Shown one piece after another: positions 1 to 8,714 of a stretch of 64,000 nucleotides of DNA. This stretch comes from Pseudomonas tensinigenes (GTDB lineage: Bacteria > Pseudomonadota > Gammaproteobacteria > Pseudomonadales > Pseudomonadaceae), in contig NZ_CP077089.1 in assembly GCF_014268445.2 (NCBI RefSeq), positions 1,419,501-1,483,500 of the forward strand. The letters are read 5' to 3'. The position numbers were made by a program, and so were the translations under genes. Position 1 is the first letter of the stretch. Each line of letters opens with the position of its first letter. The notes below the pieces were generated by a model that worked only from the letters and a program-made list of their open reading frames with translations, was not told the origin of the DNA and did not search any database.

Positions 1-360
1 CGCGAAGGAGTCGGATCAGGCAATGATGTTCTGACTGATCGGGTACATATCCGTTGCTGCGGTAACGGCTTCTTAGGGTTCCGCCCTTACGGCGGGTCAC
101 TTTTTACAAACGCCTAAAAAGTAACCAAAAACGCTTGCCCCAACGTTCGGCCCACTCGCTAAAGCTCGGGGTTCCTTCGCTCCGGGATCCATCCGGGCGC
201 ATCGCCTCCGGTTTGCTGCGCTGCACCTCCTCTCGATGCATTTGGCTACGCCAAACGGTCGCTGCGCTCCCACCCCCGGATAAATCCCTCCACTCAGCCT
301 GCCGACGGGGCCGGTGGATCAAGATCAAAAGCAGGCGAGCTGACACTCGGCCTATTGAGT
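1..360. repeat. Dispersed non-coding Pseudomonas repeat block
   Basis: No credible gene is seen here; the open frames on both strands are short and of odd composition. The text (for example CCCAACGTTCGGCCC and GGATAAATCCCTCCACTCAG) resembles a large intergenic repeat I know from P. fluorescens/P. syringae genomes that is often mis-annotated as small hypothetical proteins. It contains a strong hairpin at 95-126 (GTCACTTTTT / AAAAAGTAAC), which could be a terminator for a gene to the left of the window. The repeat assignment is from memory; a self-BLAST of the genome would settle it. Confidence 0.5.
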
Positions 361-469
361 GGTGACGAGCACGGGGTGTTCGGCTTTGGTTTTGTGGTGG
401 ATTCGCCCCTCAACGCCGCCCGCACAGCCCTCTCCCGAGGGAGAGGGAGTCGATTTTTGGGCTTTTCAA

Positions 470-903
470 GATCTGAATTCGACTCGGTCTTTCACGTCAG
501 CGTAGATCCACCAAACACCCCGGTCAGTCCCCTCTCCCTCTGGGAGAGGGCTAGGGTGAGGGGCTTTTGATCTGTTTCAGAATCTGAATTCGACTCGGTC
601 TTTCACGTCGGCGTACATCCACCAAACACCTCGGTCGGTCCCCTCGCTCTCTGGGTGAGGGGAAGGTAATGGCTTTTGATCTGTTTCAGAATCTGAATTC
701 GACTCGGTATTTCACGTCGGCGTACATCCACCAAACACCTCGGTCGGTCCCCTCGCTCTCTGGGTGAGGGGAGGGTGAGGGGCTTTTGATCTGTTTCAGA
801 ATCTGAATTCGACTCGGTATTTCACGTCGGCGTACATCCACCAAACACCTTGGTCGGTCCCCTCTCCCTTTGGGAGAGGGCTAGGGTGAGGGTTTGCTTT
901 TGG
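470..903. repeat. Four tandem copies of a ~110-bp repeat
   Basis: Four near-identical units begin at about 470, 581, 690 and 800, so the period is 109-111 bp. Each starts ATCTGAATTCGACTCGGT, continues with CACGTCGGCGTACATCCACC, then a palindromic CCCTC...GAGGG block, and ends GGCTTTTGATCTGTTTCA. Copies 2 to 4 are the most alike; copy 1 and copy 4 carry a CTCTCCCTnTGGGAGAGGG variant of the palindrome. The repeats are non-coding. Related but inverted material occurs around 12419-12690 and 50620-50760, so this is a local amplification of a dispersed family. Confidence 0.9.
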
Positions 904-1229
904 CTGTTTAATGATGTGTCGAATAGCCAGAACCTTCCCACAAGGTTTTCAGGTTGTCCGTCGGACGCCCGCTCTCTAGTCTTTGCCTGTCGCTGCCAAT
1001 TCAGCGACCGGGCGTGAGATCCCCGGAATGCTTGCAACTAGCGCCAACACTACGATAATTGGCGCCAGCTCAATCTGCTGCCTGTTTTATGGCGGCTGTG
1101 TGCGGGCAGACTTCGGTCTGGCCGGTTGCCTGCTCCGGTGGATCTCACCCTGCACATAGCTGCCACCTCTTCGCCGCGTGAGATCCGGCGAACGATGGCA
1201 TCCCCACTTGCAGTAGCAGGAGTTGAACT
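904..1229. other. Non-coding leader upstream of the DUF6124-like gene
   Basis: No gene is supported. The stretch contains two GTGAGATCC words (near 1013 and 1178), each next to CGGCG/CCCGG text, and a short inverted repeat (AGACTTCGGTCT near 1109). Similar leaders precede small genes of the downstream family in other fluorescens-group strains as I remember them. They may be a long 5' UTR or a regulatory repeat; nothing firmer can be read. Confidence 0.35.
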
Positions 1230-1592
1230 TTGGACAAGCTGATCCCCGACCCACCCCACGAAACCAAAACCCCACTCGAAGAAGCCCTCCGCGCCGAAGA
1301 CCAGGCCCGAAACCGCGAAGCCATCAAGCGTGCCCTCGACTTCTACCTGTGCCCCGAGCCCGCAAAGCCACGCCGGCCTAGCACCATGTTCATGGTCTGT
1401 CCGCAGGTCGACACCGAAAGCCTGCTCGCCCACGCTTGCGAGTCATTAGCCTCTGCAAGTACCGCGGCCGGCAACTTCGCCAATGAGCTAAACGGTTCTC
1501 AGCGCAGCACCGTATTGGGCATCCAGCAAATCGTCATGCTCGCCGAACTGGCGGTAAATCGCGCACTGGATCGGGTAGACCCGCAAACCTGA
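1230..1592 (+). CDS. DUF6124/DUF3077-like small protein
   Basis: A 120-aa protein of unknown function. It resembles the DUF6124 (formerly DUF3077-type) family of small, multi-copy Pseudomonas proteins: an acidic, proline-rich N-terminus (PDPPHETKTPLEEALRAED), a central VDTESLLAHACESLASA segment and a C-terminal helix ending LAELAVNRALDRV. The chosen start is TTG at 1230 because AGGAG lies 7 nt upstream (1218-1222); no in-frame ATG precedes it. There is no signal peptide or membrane segment. It stands alone between repeat DNA and another orphan, which is typical of this family. The family assignment is from memory and the function is unknown. Confidence 0.7.
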   Translation: MDKLIPDPPHETKTPLEEALRAEDQARNREAIKRALDFYLCPEPAKPRRPSTMFMVCPQVDTESLLAHACESLASASTAAGNFANELNGSQRSTVLGIQQIVMLAELAVNRALDRVDPQT

Positions 1593-1816
1593 TCCATACG
1601 GGGACATCGCAAACAGGCTGGCCCCATTGGGATAGGGGCGAGCCTGCTCAAGCGCATGACTTTGTAGATTGACGTTCGCGGCTCAACTCAGTGGCAGATG
1701 TGGCATTGACCGTTCATCGGAAACACCCCTTAACCTGTAATTTCTGACAGTGGCGCGATACCTCCAACTCCTGTCAGATAAGCCTTCCATCCAAACGGGT
1801 AAGAAGGAACTTGACT

Positions 1817-2113
1817 ATGTCTGCTGAAAAAAATGTTGTGCCAGTCATCACCTCTGTGAGAGACGATAAGGGAGTGATTGACAACGGTGGCACCACCTCG
1901 GCAACTTCTGTGCAATTGAGCGGGGTTGCAGATGCTGGAGAAAAAGTTGAAATTTTCGACGGTGCTGTTTTGAGGGGGCAAGTAGTCGTCGGCGCTGCAG
2001 GACTCTGGGATTCGCACCTAACGAGTCTGATGGTGGGTGCTCATTCGGTTACGGCCAGAGGAAGCGCTGGTACGTCACCGGTTCGCACGTTTATCGTTGT
2101 TCCAGCGAAGTAA
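1817..2113 (+). CDS. Single-module Ig-like (Bap/LapA repeat type) protein
   Basis: A 98-aa protein consisting of essentially one bacterial Ig-like domain. The pattern PVITSVRDDKGVI..GGTT, then QLSGVADAGEKVEIFDG, GLWDSHLTSL and SVTARG matches the beta-strands of the repeats found by the dozen in large adhesins. Here it is a single free-standing copy with no signal peptide, anchor or secretion signal. The start at ATG 1817 is preferred over TTG 1811 because AAGGAA (1804-1809) sits 7 nt upstream of the ATG. It could be an adhesin fragment or a stand-alone module. It converges on the nag operon and shares a terminator with it. Confidence 0.7.
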   Translation: MSAEKNVVPVITSVRDDKGVIDNGGTTSATSVQLSGVADAGEKVEIFDGAVLRGQVVVGAAGLWDSHLTSLMVGAHSVTARGSAGTSPVRTFIVVPAK

Positions 2114-2122
2114 CACGATATA

Positions 2123-2156
2123 AAAAGCCGCAGCGCTTCCTGGCACGGCGGCTTTT
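2123..2156. terminator. Bidirectional terminator between the Ig-like gene and nagE
   Basis: Perfect 9-bp stem AAAAGCCGC (2123-2131) / GCGGCTTTT (2148-2156), with A-run and T-run sides, in the gap between two convergent genes. Confidence 0.85.
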
Positions 2157-2162
2157 CATGGG

Positions 2163-3908
2163 TCAGTAAGGCTGTTGGACTTTTATTGCGGTTAAAACCT
2201 TCGCACTTGGCTCAATGCGATTGAGCAGAGCTTCAAGTGCTCCACTCAAACTCGCAGCTTTGTCACCCACCAACAAGTGCCAAACACCACCCTCCAACTG
2301 GCTGACACCCTGACAACCCAGCTCTTTTAACTGCGCGTCGGACAGAGCCTTGCCATCTGCCAGCAACAAGCGAATCCGGCTCATGGCAATGCAATCCAGT
2401 TGCAGCACGTTGTCGCCGCCACCCAGTGCATTCAGCCATTGCTGCGCTTCCGAACTCGCGACCACAAAAGCTTTCGGCTCATCAGCAATAACAGCTGTTT
2501 CAACCAGAACCGCACGCCCCAGTGAAGGCATGGCGAGGCGAATCTCATCCGCAATACTGTCCGCCATCGGCCCGACAACCACCTGCAAACTTCCACCCTT
2601 GCCCGGACGCACAACCGCCATCGCACCCAACGCTTTCAAATCAGCATCGGACGCCTTGTTGCGATCGACCATTTCCAAGCGCAACCGCGTAGTGCAGGCG
2701 CCGACCGTCAGTAGATTTTCAGCACCACCCAATGCCTTGATATAAGCGCTGGCGCGTTCGTTCTCGGTCAGAACCACTTTCTCTGCCGTTGCGACATCCT
2801 CACGCCCCGGCGTCTTCAAGTTGAAGCGACGAATACAGAAATCAAACACCGCGTAATACACCACGGCGTAAGCCAGCCCGACCGGAATCACCAGCCAGCC
2901 ATTGGTCGAGCGCCCCCAGCCCAGCACCATGTCGATGAAACCGCCGGAGAAGGTGAAGCCGAGGTGAATGTTCAGCGCATTGGTAATCGCCATCGACAAC
3001 CCGGTCAGCAACGCATGCAGCAGATACAACAGCGGCGCCAAAAACATGAAGGCGAATTCGATCGGCTCAGTTACCCCGGTTAGGAATGACGTCAGCGCCA
3101 TCGACAGAAAGATCCCGCCCATCACCTTGCGCCGCTCCGGCAGGGCATTGCGATACATCGCCAAACATGCGGCAGGCAGACCGAAGATCATCATCGGGAA
3201 CATGCCGGTCATGAACTGGCCGCCCTTCGGATCACCGGCGAAGTAACGCGAGAGATCCCCTGTCACCAGAGCACCTGTTGTTGGATCGGTGAAATTGCCG
3301 AACACGAACCACGCCATGTTGTTGAGGATATGGTGCAGGCCAGTGACGATCAGCAGGCGGTTGAACACGCCAAACACGAACGCGCCGAGGCTGCCGCTTT
3401 CCATCATCAACGCACCGAAGGCGTTGATGCCGTGCTGGATCGGCGGCCAGATATAGCCGAACACTACGCCGAGTCCGACCGCTGCAAACCCGGTGACAAT
3501 CGGCACGAACCGCCGGCCGCCGAAGAACGCCAGATACTCCGGCAGCTTGATGTCCTTGAAGCGGTTGTACAGCGCGCCGGCCATCAGGCCGCTGACGATC
3601 CCGGCGAGCATGCCCATGTTGATGCTCGCATCGAGCACCTTGAGCGTGGAGATCATCACCAGATAACCGATCACCCCGGCGAGGCCGGCGGTGCCGTTGT
3701 TGTCCTTGGCGAAACCGACGGCGATGCCGATGGCGAAGATCATCGCCAGGTTGGCGAAGATCACTTGGCCGGCGTCGTGGATGATCGCGATGTTCAGCAG
3801 ATCGGTATCACCCAGACGCAGCAGCAGGCCGGCAATCGGCAGGATCGCGATCGGCAGCATCAGCGCGCGGCCGAGGCGTTGCAGGCCTTCGATGAAGAGT
3901 TGGTACAT
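2163..3908 (-). CDS. nagE: PTS N-acetylglucosamine transporter IICB (NagE) with an extra IIB-like domain
   Basis: Inner-membrane permease of the GlcNAc phosphotransferase system, 581 aa. Residues 1 to about 370 are the hydrophobic IIC domain (starting MYQLFIEGLQRLGRALMLPI). A IIB domain follows with the phosphocysteine motif GACTTRLRL (Cys about 405). A second IIB-like domain (about residues 488-570, DCIAMSRIRL) aligns with the first, but the phosphocysteine position is alanine; a nearby Cys (about 506) is shifted. The start at 3908 is chosen over the longer frame because AAGGA is 8 nt upstream and the IIC domain begins there. It lies 23 nt after nagF and receives phosphate from the NagF IIA domain. 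Confidence 0.93.
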   Translation of the reverse strand: MYQLFIEGLQRLGRALMLPIAILPIAGLLLRLGDTDLLNIAIIHDAGQVIFANLAMIFAIGIAVGFAKDNNGTAGLAGVIGYLVMISTLKVLDASINMGMLAGIVSGLMAGALYNRFKDIKLPEYLAFFGGRRFVPIVTGFAAVGLGVVFGYIWPPIQHGINAFGALMMESGSLGAFVFGVFNRLLIVTGLHHILNNMAWFVFGNFTDPTTGALVTGDLSRYFAGDPKGGQFMTGMFPMMIFGLPAACLAMYRNALPERRKVMGGIFLSMALTSFLTGVTEPIEFAFMFLAPLLYLLHALLTGLSMAITNALNIHLGFTFSGGFIDMVLGWGRSTNGWLVIPVGLAYAVVYYAVFDFCIRRFNLKTPGREDVATAEKVVLTENERASAYIKALGGAENLLTVGACTTRLRLEMVDRNKASDADLKALGAMAVVRPGKGGSLQVVVGPMADSIADEIRLAMPSLGRAVLVETAVIADEPKAFVVASSEAQQWLNALGGGDNVLQLDCIAMSRIRLLLADGKALSDAQLKELGCQGVSQLEGGVWHLLVGDKAASLSGALEALLNRIEPSAKVLTAIKVQQPY

Positions 3909-3931
3909 GGCGTTTGTCCTTGTTGTTTTTG

Positions 3932-6445
3932 TTAGCGCAGAGGCCAATGTTGATGACAGGCGTGGCGCACGGCGGCGGCGCTGCTCAGCTTGAGCAGGTC
4001 ACGAGCGAGGCGCTGGCATTCGGCTTCGTGCACCTGGCGCACGCGATCCTTGATTTCACCGATCTGCACCGGGCTGACCGACAGTTCGGTAACGCCCAGA
4101 CCAATCAACACCGGCGTCGCCAGCGGATCGGAGGCGAGGGCGCCGCAGACGCCGACCCAGCGCTTGTGCACCGCCGCGCCTTCGCAGGTCATGGCGATCA
4201 AACGCAGCAGCGCCGGATGCAAGGCATCGACGCGGGCTGCCAAACCTGCGTGATCGCGATCCATGGCCAAGGTGTATTGCGACAAATCGTTGGTGCCGAT
4301 CGAAAGGAAGTCGGCGTGTTCGGCGAGTTGTTCGGCCTGCAGCGCGGCGGCGGGGACTTCGATCATCACGCCGATTTCCGGGCGTTGCGTGATGCCCATC
4401 TCCAGGCACAGCGCATCGACGCGCTGGCGGATGTGCAGCAGCTCATCCACTTCGGTGACCATCGGCAGCAGGATTCGGCAGCGGCGCAGCGGGCTGACTT
4501 GCAGCAGCGCGCGCAATTGTTGATCGAGAATTTCCGGACGCGCCTGAGCCAGGCGAATGCCACGCAAACCGAGCACCGGGTTGGCTTCGATCGGCAGCGG
4601 CAGGTAATCGAGTTGCTTGTCGCCGCCGACATCGATGGTGCGGATGATCACCGAGTGGTCGCCCATCGCATCCAGCACGCCTTGATAGGCCGCACGCTGT
4701 TCTTCGATATCCGGCGCGGTCTGGCGATCAACGAAGAGGAACTCGGTGCGTAGCAAACCGACCCCATCGGCGCCGTTGGCAAAGGCCTCCACCGCTTCAG
4801 CGCTGGAGGCAACGTTGGCAACGACTTCGATGTCCACGCCATTGCGGGTTTCGGCCGGCAAATGGGCCTTGGCTTGTTGCGCGTCGCGGCGTTGCTGGCG
4901 GTCGATTTGCGCCTGTTGCACTTCAGCCAGACGTTCAGCGTTGGGCGTCAGTTCCAGACGACCACCGTCGGCATCGAGCACAACCGATTGACCTTGCGGC
5001 TGATCAAGCAGCGTCGAACCCAGCGCCACCATGCACGGCAAGCCTTTGCCGCGCGCCAGAATCGCCACGTGTGAAGTCGCGCCACCCTCGGCCATGCACA
5101 ACCCGGCGACACCTTGCGCGCTGAGTTGCAGCAGATCCGACGGCGTCAATTCATGTGCAGCAACGATGGCACCGGCGGGTACATCGTAATTCCACGCCTC
5201 GCCGAGCAATGCGCGCAGCACGCGTTGTTTAAGGTCGCGCAGATCATTGGCGCGTTCGGCCAACAGCGCGCTGCCGGTGTGTTGCAGGACTTCGCACTGC
5301 ACATCGATCGACTGGCTCCAGGCGTGAGTCGCCGCCGTGCCTTGTTCGATGGATTGCTGTGCAGCATCGAGCAGTGCCGGATCTTCCAGCAGTGCTAAGT
5401 GCGCGGCAAAGATCGCTTCTTCGTCGGCATGCTTGTGCTTTTTCGCTTGGGCGAGGGTACCGTCTATTTCACTGCGCACCTGATTCAATGCAGTGTCGAG
5501 CGCCTGCAGTTGTTGCAACGGATCATGATTGCCCGTATCCACCGGCAAACTGATCGCGTTCAAACGAAACAGCGGCCCGCCGACCAATCCCGGTGCGGCG
5601 CAGACACCGTGCAACACACCTGCTTCGGCCGGACGTTTAAGAGGCGCAACATGGATCGGTGCAGCAGCGTGATGATCATCCGGCAGCGCCGTGGCCAACG
5701 CCGTGAGCAACGCCTGCAGCGCCGCTTCAGCATCCGGCCCCTGACAGCTGACCTGCACTTCATCCTGCTCGCCAACCGCCAGGCCCATCAGACCGATCAG
5801 GCTGTTGCACGGCGCCGATTTGCCGGCGAAGTGCAGTTGCGACTGGCTCTTGAAACCTTGCGCAGTCTGCCGAATCAATGCGGCTGGGCGCGCATGCAAA
5901 CCACCGCGATGAGCCACCAGCACATGACCATGAACCTCCGGCCCGCCGACGACTTCAGCGCTCGCTGCCGAACCGTTGCGCGCAACAATGTGCAGCAGCG
6001 GCTCGCCGACTTTCACCGCTTTCAACGTGATCGGCCGTACCTGGAAATCCTGGCTGTTGGTCAGGATCAACAAGCTGACGAGGCTTTTGCACTGTTGGCC
6101 GACCTTGTCGAGGTCATAGCGCAACAACGGCTGGCCCTTGCTGACGCGCGTGCCATCCTTGACCAGCATCGAGAAGCCTTCGCCGTTCAACTCAACGGTG
6201 TCGAGCCCCAGGTGCAGGAGGATTTCCGCGCCGTTGTCGGCACGCACCGTGAGTGCATGGCCGGTGCGCGCGACGTGAATGATCACCCCGGCGCACGGCG
6301 AGTACAGGGTGTCGTTGATCGGGTCGATGGCAATGCCGTCGCCCATCGCGCCGCTGGCGAACACCGCGTCCGGGACTTTGGCGAGCGTGAGCACCGGGCC
6401 GCTGAGCGGGGCGCTGAGGGTCAGCTCTTTATTGTTGTTGTGCAT
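3932..6445 (-). CDS. nagF: PTS multiphosphoryl protein IIA-HPr-EI (NagF)
   Basis: An 837-aa cytoplasmic fusion of three PTS proteins. IIA-Glc-like domain, residues 1-150, with active His78 in ILLHLGLDTVEL. HPr domain, about 170-255, with His184 in GGLHARPA. Enzyme I, from about 275 to the end, with phosphohistidine 459 in GGATSHVAIL and the PEP-binding barrel behind it. It therefore carries phosphate from PEP through to NagE and makes GlcNAc uptake independent of general PTS proteins. The ATG start has only a weak purine-rich upstream sequence. A 90-bp inverted repeat separates it from the upstream nagB gene, so some transcript processing is possible there. Confidence 0.95.
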   Translation of the reverse strand: MHNNNKELTLSAPLSGPVLTLAKVPDAVFASGAMGDGIAIDPINDTLYSPCAGVIIHVARTGHALTVRADNGAEILLHLGLDTVELNGEGFSMLVKDGTRVSKGQPLLRYDLDKVGQQCKSLVSLLILTNSQDFQVRPITLKAVKVGEPLLHIVARNGSAASAEVVGGPEVHGHVLVAHRGGLHARPAALIRQTAQGFKSQSQLHFAGKSAPCNSLIGLMGLAVGEQDEVQVSCQGPDAEAALQALLTALATALPDDHHAAAPIHVAPLKRPAEAGVLHGVCAAPGLVGGPLFRLNAISLPVDTGNHDPLQQLQALDTALNQVRSEIDGTLAQAKKHKHADEEAIFAAHLALLEDPALLDAAQQSIEQGTAATHAWSQSIDVQCEVLQHTGSALLAERANDLRDLKQRVLRALLGEAWNYDVPAGAIVAAHELTPSDLLQLSAQGVAGLCMAEGGATSHVAILARGKGLPCMVALGSTLLDQPQGQSVVLDADGGRLELTPNAERLAEVQQAQIDRQQRRDAQQAKAHLPAETRNGVDIEVVANVASSAEAVEAFANGADGVGLLRTEFLFVDRQTAPDIEEQRAAYQGVLDAMGDHSVIIRTIDVGGDKQLDYLPLPIEANPVLGLRGIRLAQARPEILDQQLRALLQVSPLRRCRILLPMVTEVDELLHIRQRVDALCLEMGITQRPEIGVMIEVPAAALQAEQLAEHADFLSIGTNDLSQYTLAMDRDHAGLAARVDALHPALLRLIAMTCEGAAVHKRWVGVCGALASDPLATPVLIGLGVTELSVSPVQIGEIKDRVRQVHEAECQRLARDLLKLSSAAAVRHACHQHWPLR

Positions 6446-6483
6446 GGCTCGGTCTCATCGGTTAAATCTCGGGTTCGATGTCC

Positions 6484-6572
6484 CCTGTAGGAGCTGCCGA
6501 AGGCTGCGATCTTTTGATCTTGTTTTTTTGGATCAAAATCAAAAGATCGCAGCCTTCGGCAGCTCCTACAGG
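6484..6572. repeat. Inverted pair of the TGTAGGAGCTGCC repeat
   Basis: CCTGTAGGAGCTGCCGAAGG and its reverse complement face each other around a T-rich spacer, with CGATCTTTTGATC inner arms. One of five paired copies in this window (others at 9614, 16150, 25646, 47533) plus a single one at 22212. It sits inside the nag operon between nagB and nagF. Confidence 0.9.
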
Positions 6573-6582
6573 TTTGCTTCAA

Positions 6583-7605
6583 TTAGTGCGTGCGGGTCAC
6601 TTTGCTCAAGTGGCGCGGCTGATCCGGGTCCATGCCACGGGCCACGGCCAGACCGGCAGCCATCACATAGAAACTCTGAATTGCCAGAATCGGATCGAGG
6701 GCCGGGTGCTCGGCGCGGGTCAGGGTCAGATCGCGTTCGCTCACGTCGTCCGGCGCGGCCAGCAACACGCGAGCGCCGCGTTGACGCATTTCTGCCGCCA
6801 GACTCAACAGACCAGCCTGCTCGGCGCCGCGAGGGGCGAAGACCAGCAACGGATAGTGTTCGTCGATCAGCGCCATCGGGCCGTGACGCACTTCGGCGCT
6901 GCTGAACGCTTCGGCCTGAATCGCCGAGGTTTCCTTGAATTTCAGCGCTGCTTCCTGAGCAATGGCAAAACCGGCACCACGGCCGATGACCATCAAGCGC
7001 TCGCAATCGCGCAGCGCTTCGATGGCTACGCTCCAGTCCTGTTTGGCGGCTTCGCGCAGGCCTTCGGGCAGGGCGTTGCCGGCTTCGAGCAATTCGCTGT
7101 CCTCTTTCCAGTGCGCGATCAACCGGGCGCTGGCGCTGAGGGTGGCGATAAAACTCTTGGTCGCGGCGACGCTGCTTTCAGTGCCGGCGAGCAGCGGCAC
7201 GCTGAATTCACACGCCGCTTCCAGTGGCGAATCGGCGGCGTTGACCATCGACACACTGAGCGCGCCACGCTTGCGCAGCAAACGCAGGCTGTTGACCAGA
7301 TCCGGGCTCTGCCCCGATTGCGAAAAGGCGAACGCGACCTGACCGCTGACCTTCAACGGCGCCTGCTGCATGGTCACCACCGACATCGGCAACGACGCCA
7401 CCGGCACGCCCAGTTGCTGCATGGTCAGGTAGGCGAAGTAGCTCGCCGCGTGGTCGGAGCTGCCGCGCGCCACCGTCATCGCCACTTGCGGCGGCTGACG
7501 GCGCAGACGCCCGGCGATCTCGATCAGTTGCGGGTCGAGCTGTTGCAGTTGGGCTTGCACGGCCTCGAACGAGGACAGCGCCTCCTCAAGCATTTTTGAA
7601 GTCAA
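6583..7605 (-). CDS. SIS-domain glucosamine-6-phosphate deaminase (NagB-II type)
   Basis: A 340-aa protein with two SIS sugar-isomerase domains, as in the isomerase half of GlmS. Motifs seen: ARGSSDHAA and SQSGQSPDLV in the first domain, GRGAGFAIAQEAALKFKET and SAEVRHGP in the second. In the nag operon this architecture replaces the unrelated classical NagB and converts GlcN-6-P to fructose-6-P plus ammonia. The start is TTG at 7605: AAGGAG lies 6 nt upstream, while the in-frame ATG at 7593 has no Shine-Dalgarno. It overlaps the end of nagA by 20 nt, which suggests translational coupling. The exact reaction is inferred from context. Confidence 0.88.
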   Translation of the reverse strand: MTSKMLEEALSSFEAVQAQLQQLDPQLIEIAGRLRRQPPQVAMTVARGSSDHAASYFAYLTMQQLGVPVASLPMSVVTMQQAPLKVSGQVAFAFSQSGQSPDLVNSLRLLRKRGALSVSMVNAADSPLEAACEFSVPLLAGTESSVAATKSFIATLSASARLIAHWKEDSELLEAGNALPEGLREAAKQDWSVAIEALRDCERLMVIGRGAGFAIAQEAALKFKETSAIQAEAFSSAEVRHGPMALIDEHYPLLVFAPRGAEQAGLLSLAAEMRQRGARVLLAAPDDVSERDLTLTRAEHPALDPILAIQSFYVMAAGLAVARGMDPDQPRHLSKVTRTH

Positions 7606-8692
7606 TGTCTTCTCCTTCGACCATGACGGCGGTCAGTGTGAGTGAGCGATCGAGCCGCACGCAGTCGGCCCAGGCCCCGGGTTGCAGGCGCCCGCGTTCA
7701 GTAATGCCGAGGTAGTCGGCGGGGAATTGCGAAAGACGTTGTGAGGCTTCGGCGATCGGCAGACCGATCTTCACCAGATTGCGCAGGGCTTGATCCATGG
7801 TCAGCGTGCTGCCGGCCAAAGTGCCGTCGGGCAGGCGCACGCCGCCCAGGCATTTGGTCACGGTGTGGCTGCCGAGCTTGTATTCACCGTCGGGCATGCC
7901 GGCGGCAGCGGTCGAATCGGTGACGCAATACAGGCACGGGATCGAACGCAGGGCCACGCGAATGGCACCGGGATGCACGTGCAACAAATCCGGAATCAGT
8001 TCGGCGAATTTGGCGTGGGCCAGTGCGGCGCCGACGATGCCCGGCTCGCGGTGATGCAGCGGGCTCATGGCGTTGTAGAGATGGGTGAAACTGGTCGCGC
8101 CGGCATCGAGTGCGGCGACGCCTTCTTCGTAACTGCCGAGGGTGTGGCCGATCTGCATGCGCACGCCACGGCTGCTCAGTTCACGAATCAAAGCGTCGTG
8201 GCCGGCGATTTCCGGGGCGATAGTGATCACGCGGATCGGCGCCAGTGCCAGGTATTCTTCGACTTCGGCCATCAACGCGGTGTGGGCGAAGTTCGGTTGC
8301 GCGCCGAGTTTGCCGGGGTTGATGTACGGGCCTTCGAGGTGGACGCCGAGGACGCGCGCGGCGCCTTTCGGACGCTTTTCGCAGAATTCTCCTACTTCCT
8401 TCAACACGCTGGAGATCTCGGCACTCGGCGCGGTCATGGTGGTGGCCAGCAGCGAGGTGGTGCCGAAACGCACGTGGGTTCTGGTGATGGTTTCGAAAGC
8501 GCTGGCGCCTTCCATGATGTCTTTGCCGCCACCGCCGTGGACGTGCAGATCGATGAAACCGGGCAGCAGATACGGCAGATCATTAGTTGCCGGATCACAG
8601 GGTACGCCTTCGATCGACACGACTTTGCCGTGTTCGTGGATCAGCCGGCCGCGAACCCAGCCGCTGGCGGTGAGGATGTTGTCTTCGGACAT
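7586..8692 (-). CDS. nagA: N-acetylglucosamine-6-phosphate deacetylase
   Basis: A 368-aa amidohydrolase that removes acetate from GlcNAc-6-P made by NagE/NagF. Visible features: the metal motif GFIDLHVHGGGG near residue 55, LEGPYINPGKLGAQ, IGHTLGSYEEG, FTHLYNAMSPLHHREPG and the late CVTDSTAAAGMPDG. All are characteristic of NagA. The start at ATG 8692 is preferred over the longer frame because the protein begins like the family there (MSEDNILTASG); its Shine-Dalgarno is weak. The gene follows nagR by 22 nt and overlaps nagB, within the nag operon. Confidence 0.95.
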   Translation of the reverse strand: MSEDNILTASGWVRGRLIHEHGKVVSIEGVPCDPATNDLPYLLPGFIDLHVHGGGGKDIMEGASAFETITRTHVRFGTTSLLATTMTAPSAEISSVLKEVGEFCEKRPKGAARVLGVHLEGPYINPGKLGAQPNFAHTALMAEVEEYLALAPIRVITIAPEIAGHDALIRELSSRGVRMQIGHTLGSYEEGVAALDAGATSFTHLYNAMSPLHHREPGIVGAALAHAKFAELIPDLLHVHPGAIRVALRSIPCLYCVTDSTAAAGMPDGEYKLGSHTVTKCLGGVRLPDGTLAGSTLTMDQALRNLVKIGLPIAEASQRLSQFPADYLGITERGRLQPGAWADCVRLDRSLTLTAVMVEGEDIDFKNA

Positions 8693-8714
8693 TTTGATTC
8701 TCGCTTTGGGCCGC

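Noticed and set aside
470..903. Possible CRISPR array (regularly spaced repeats)
   Set aside because: The whole ~110-bp unit repeats, with no unique spacers, and no cas genes are near.
3330..5398. Long plus-strand frames opposite nagE and nagF
   Set aside because: Antisense shadows of two well-defined PTS genes.
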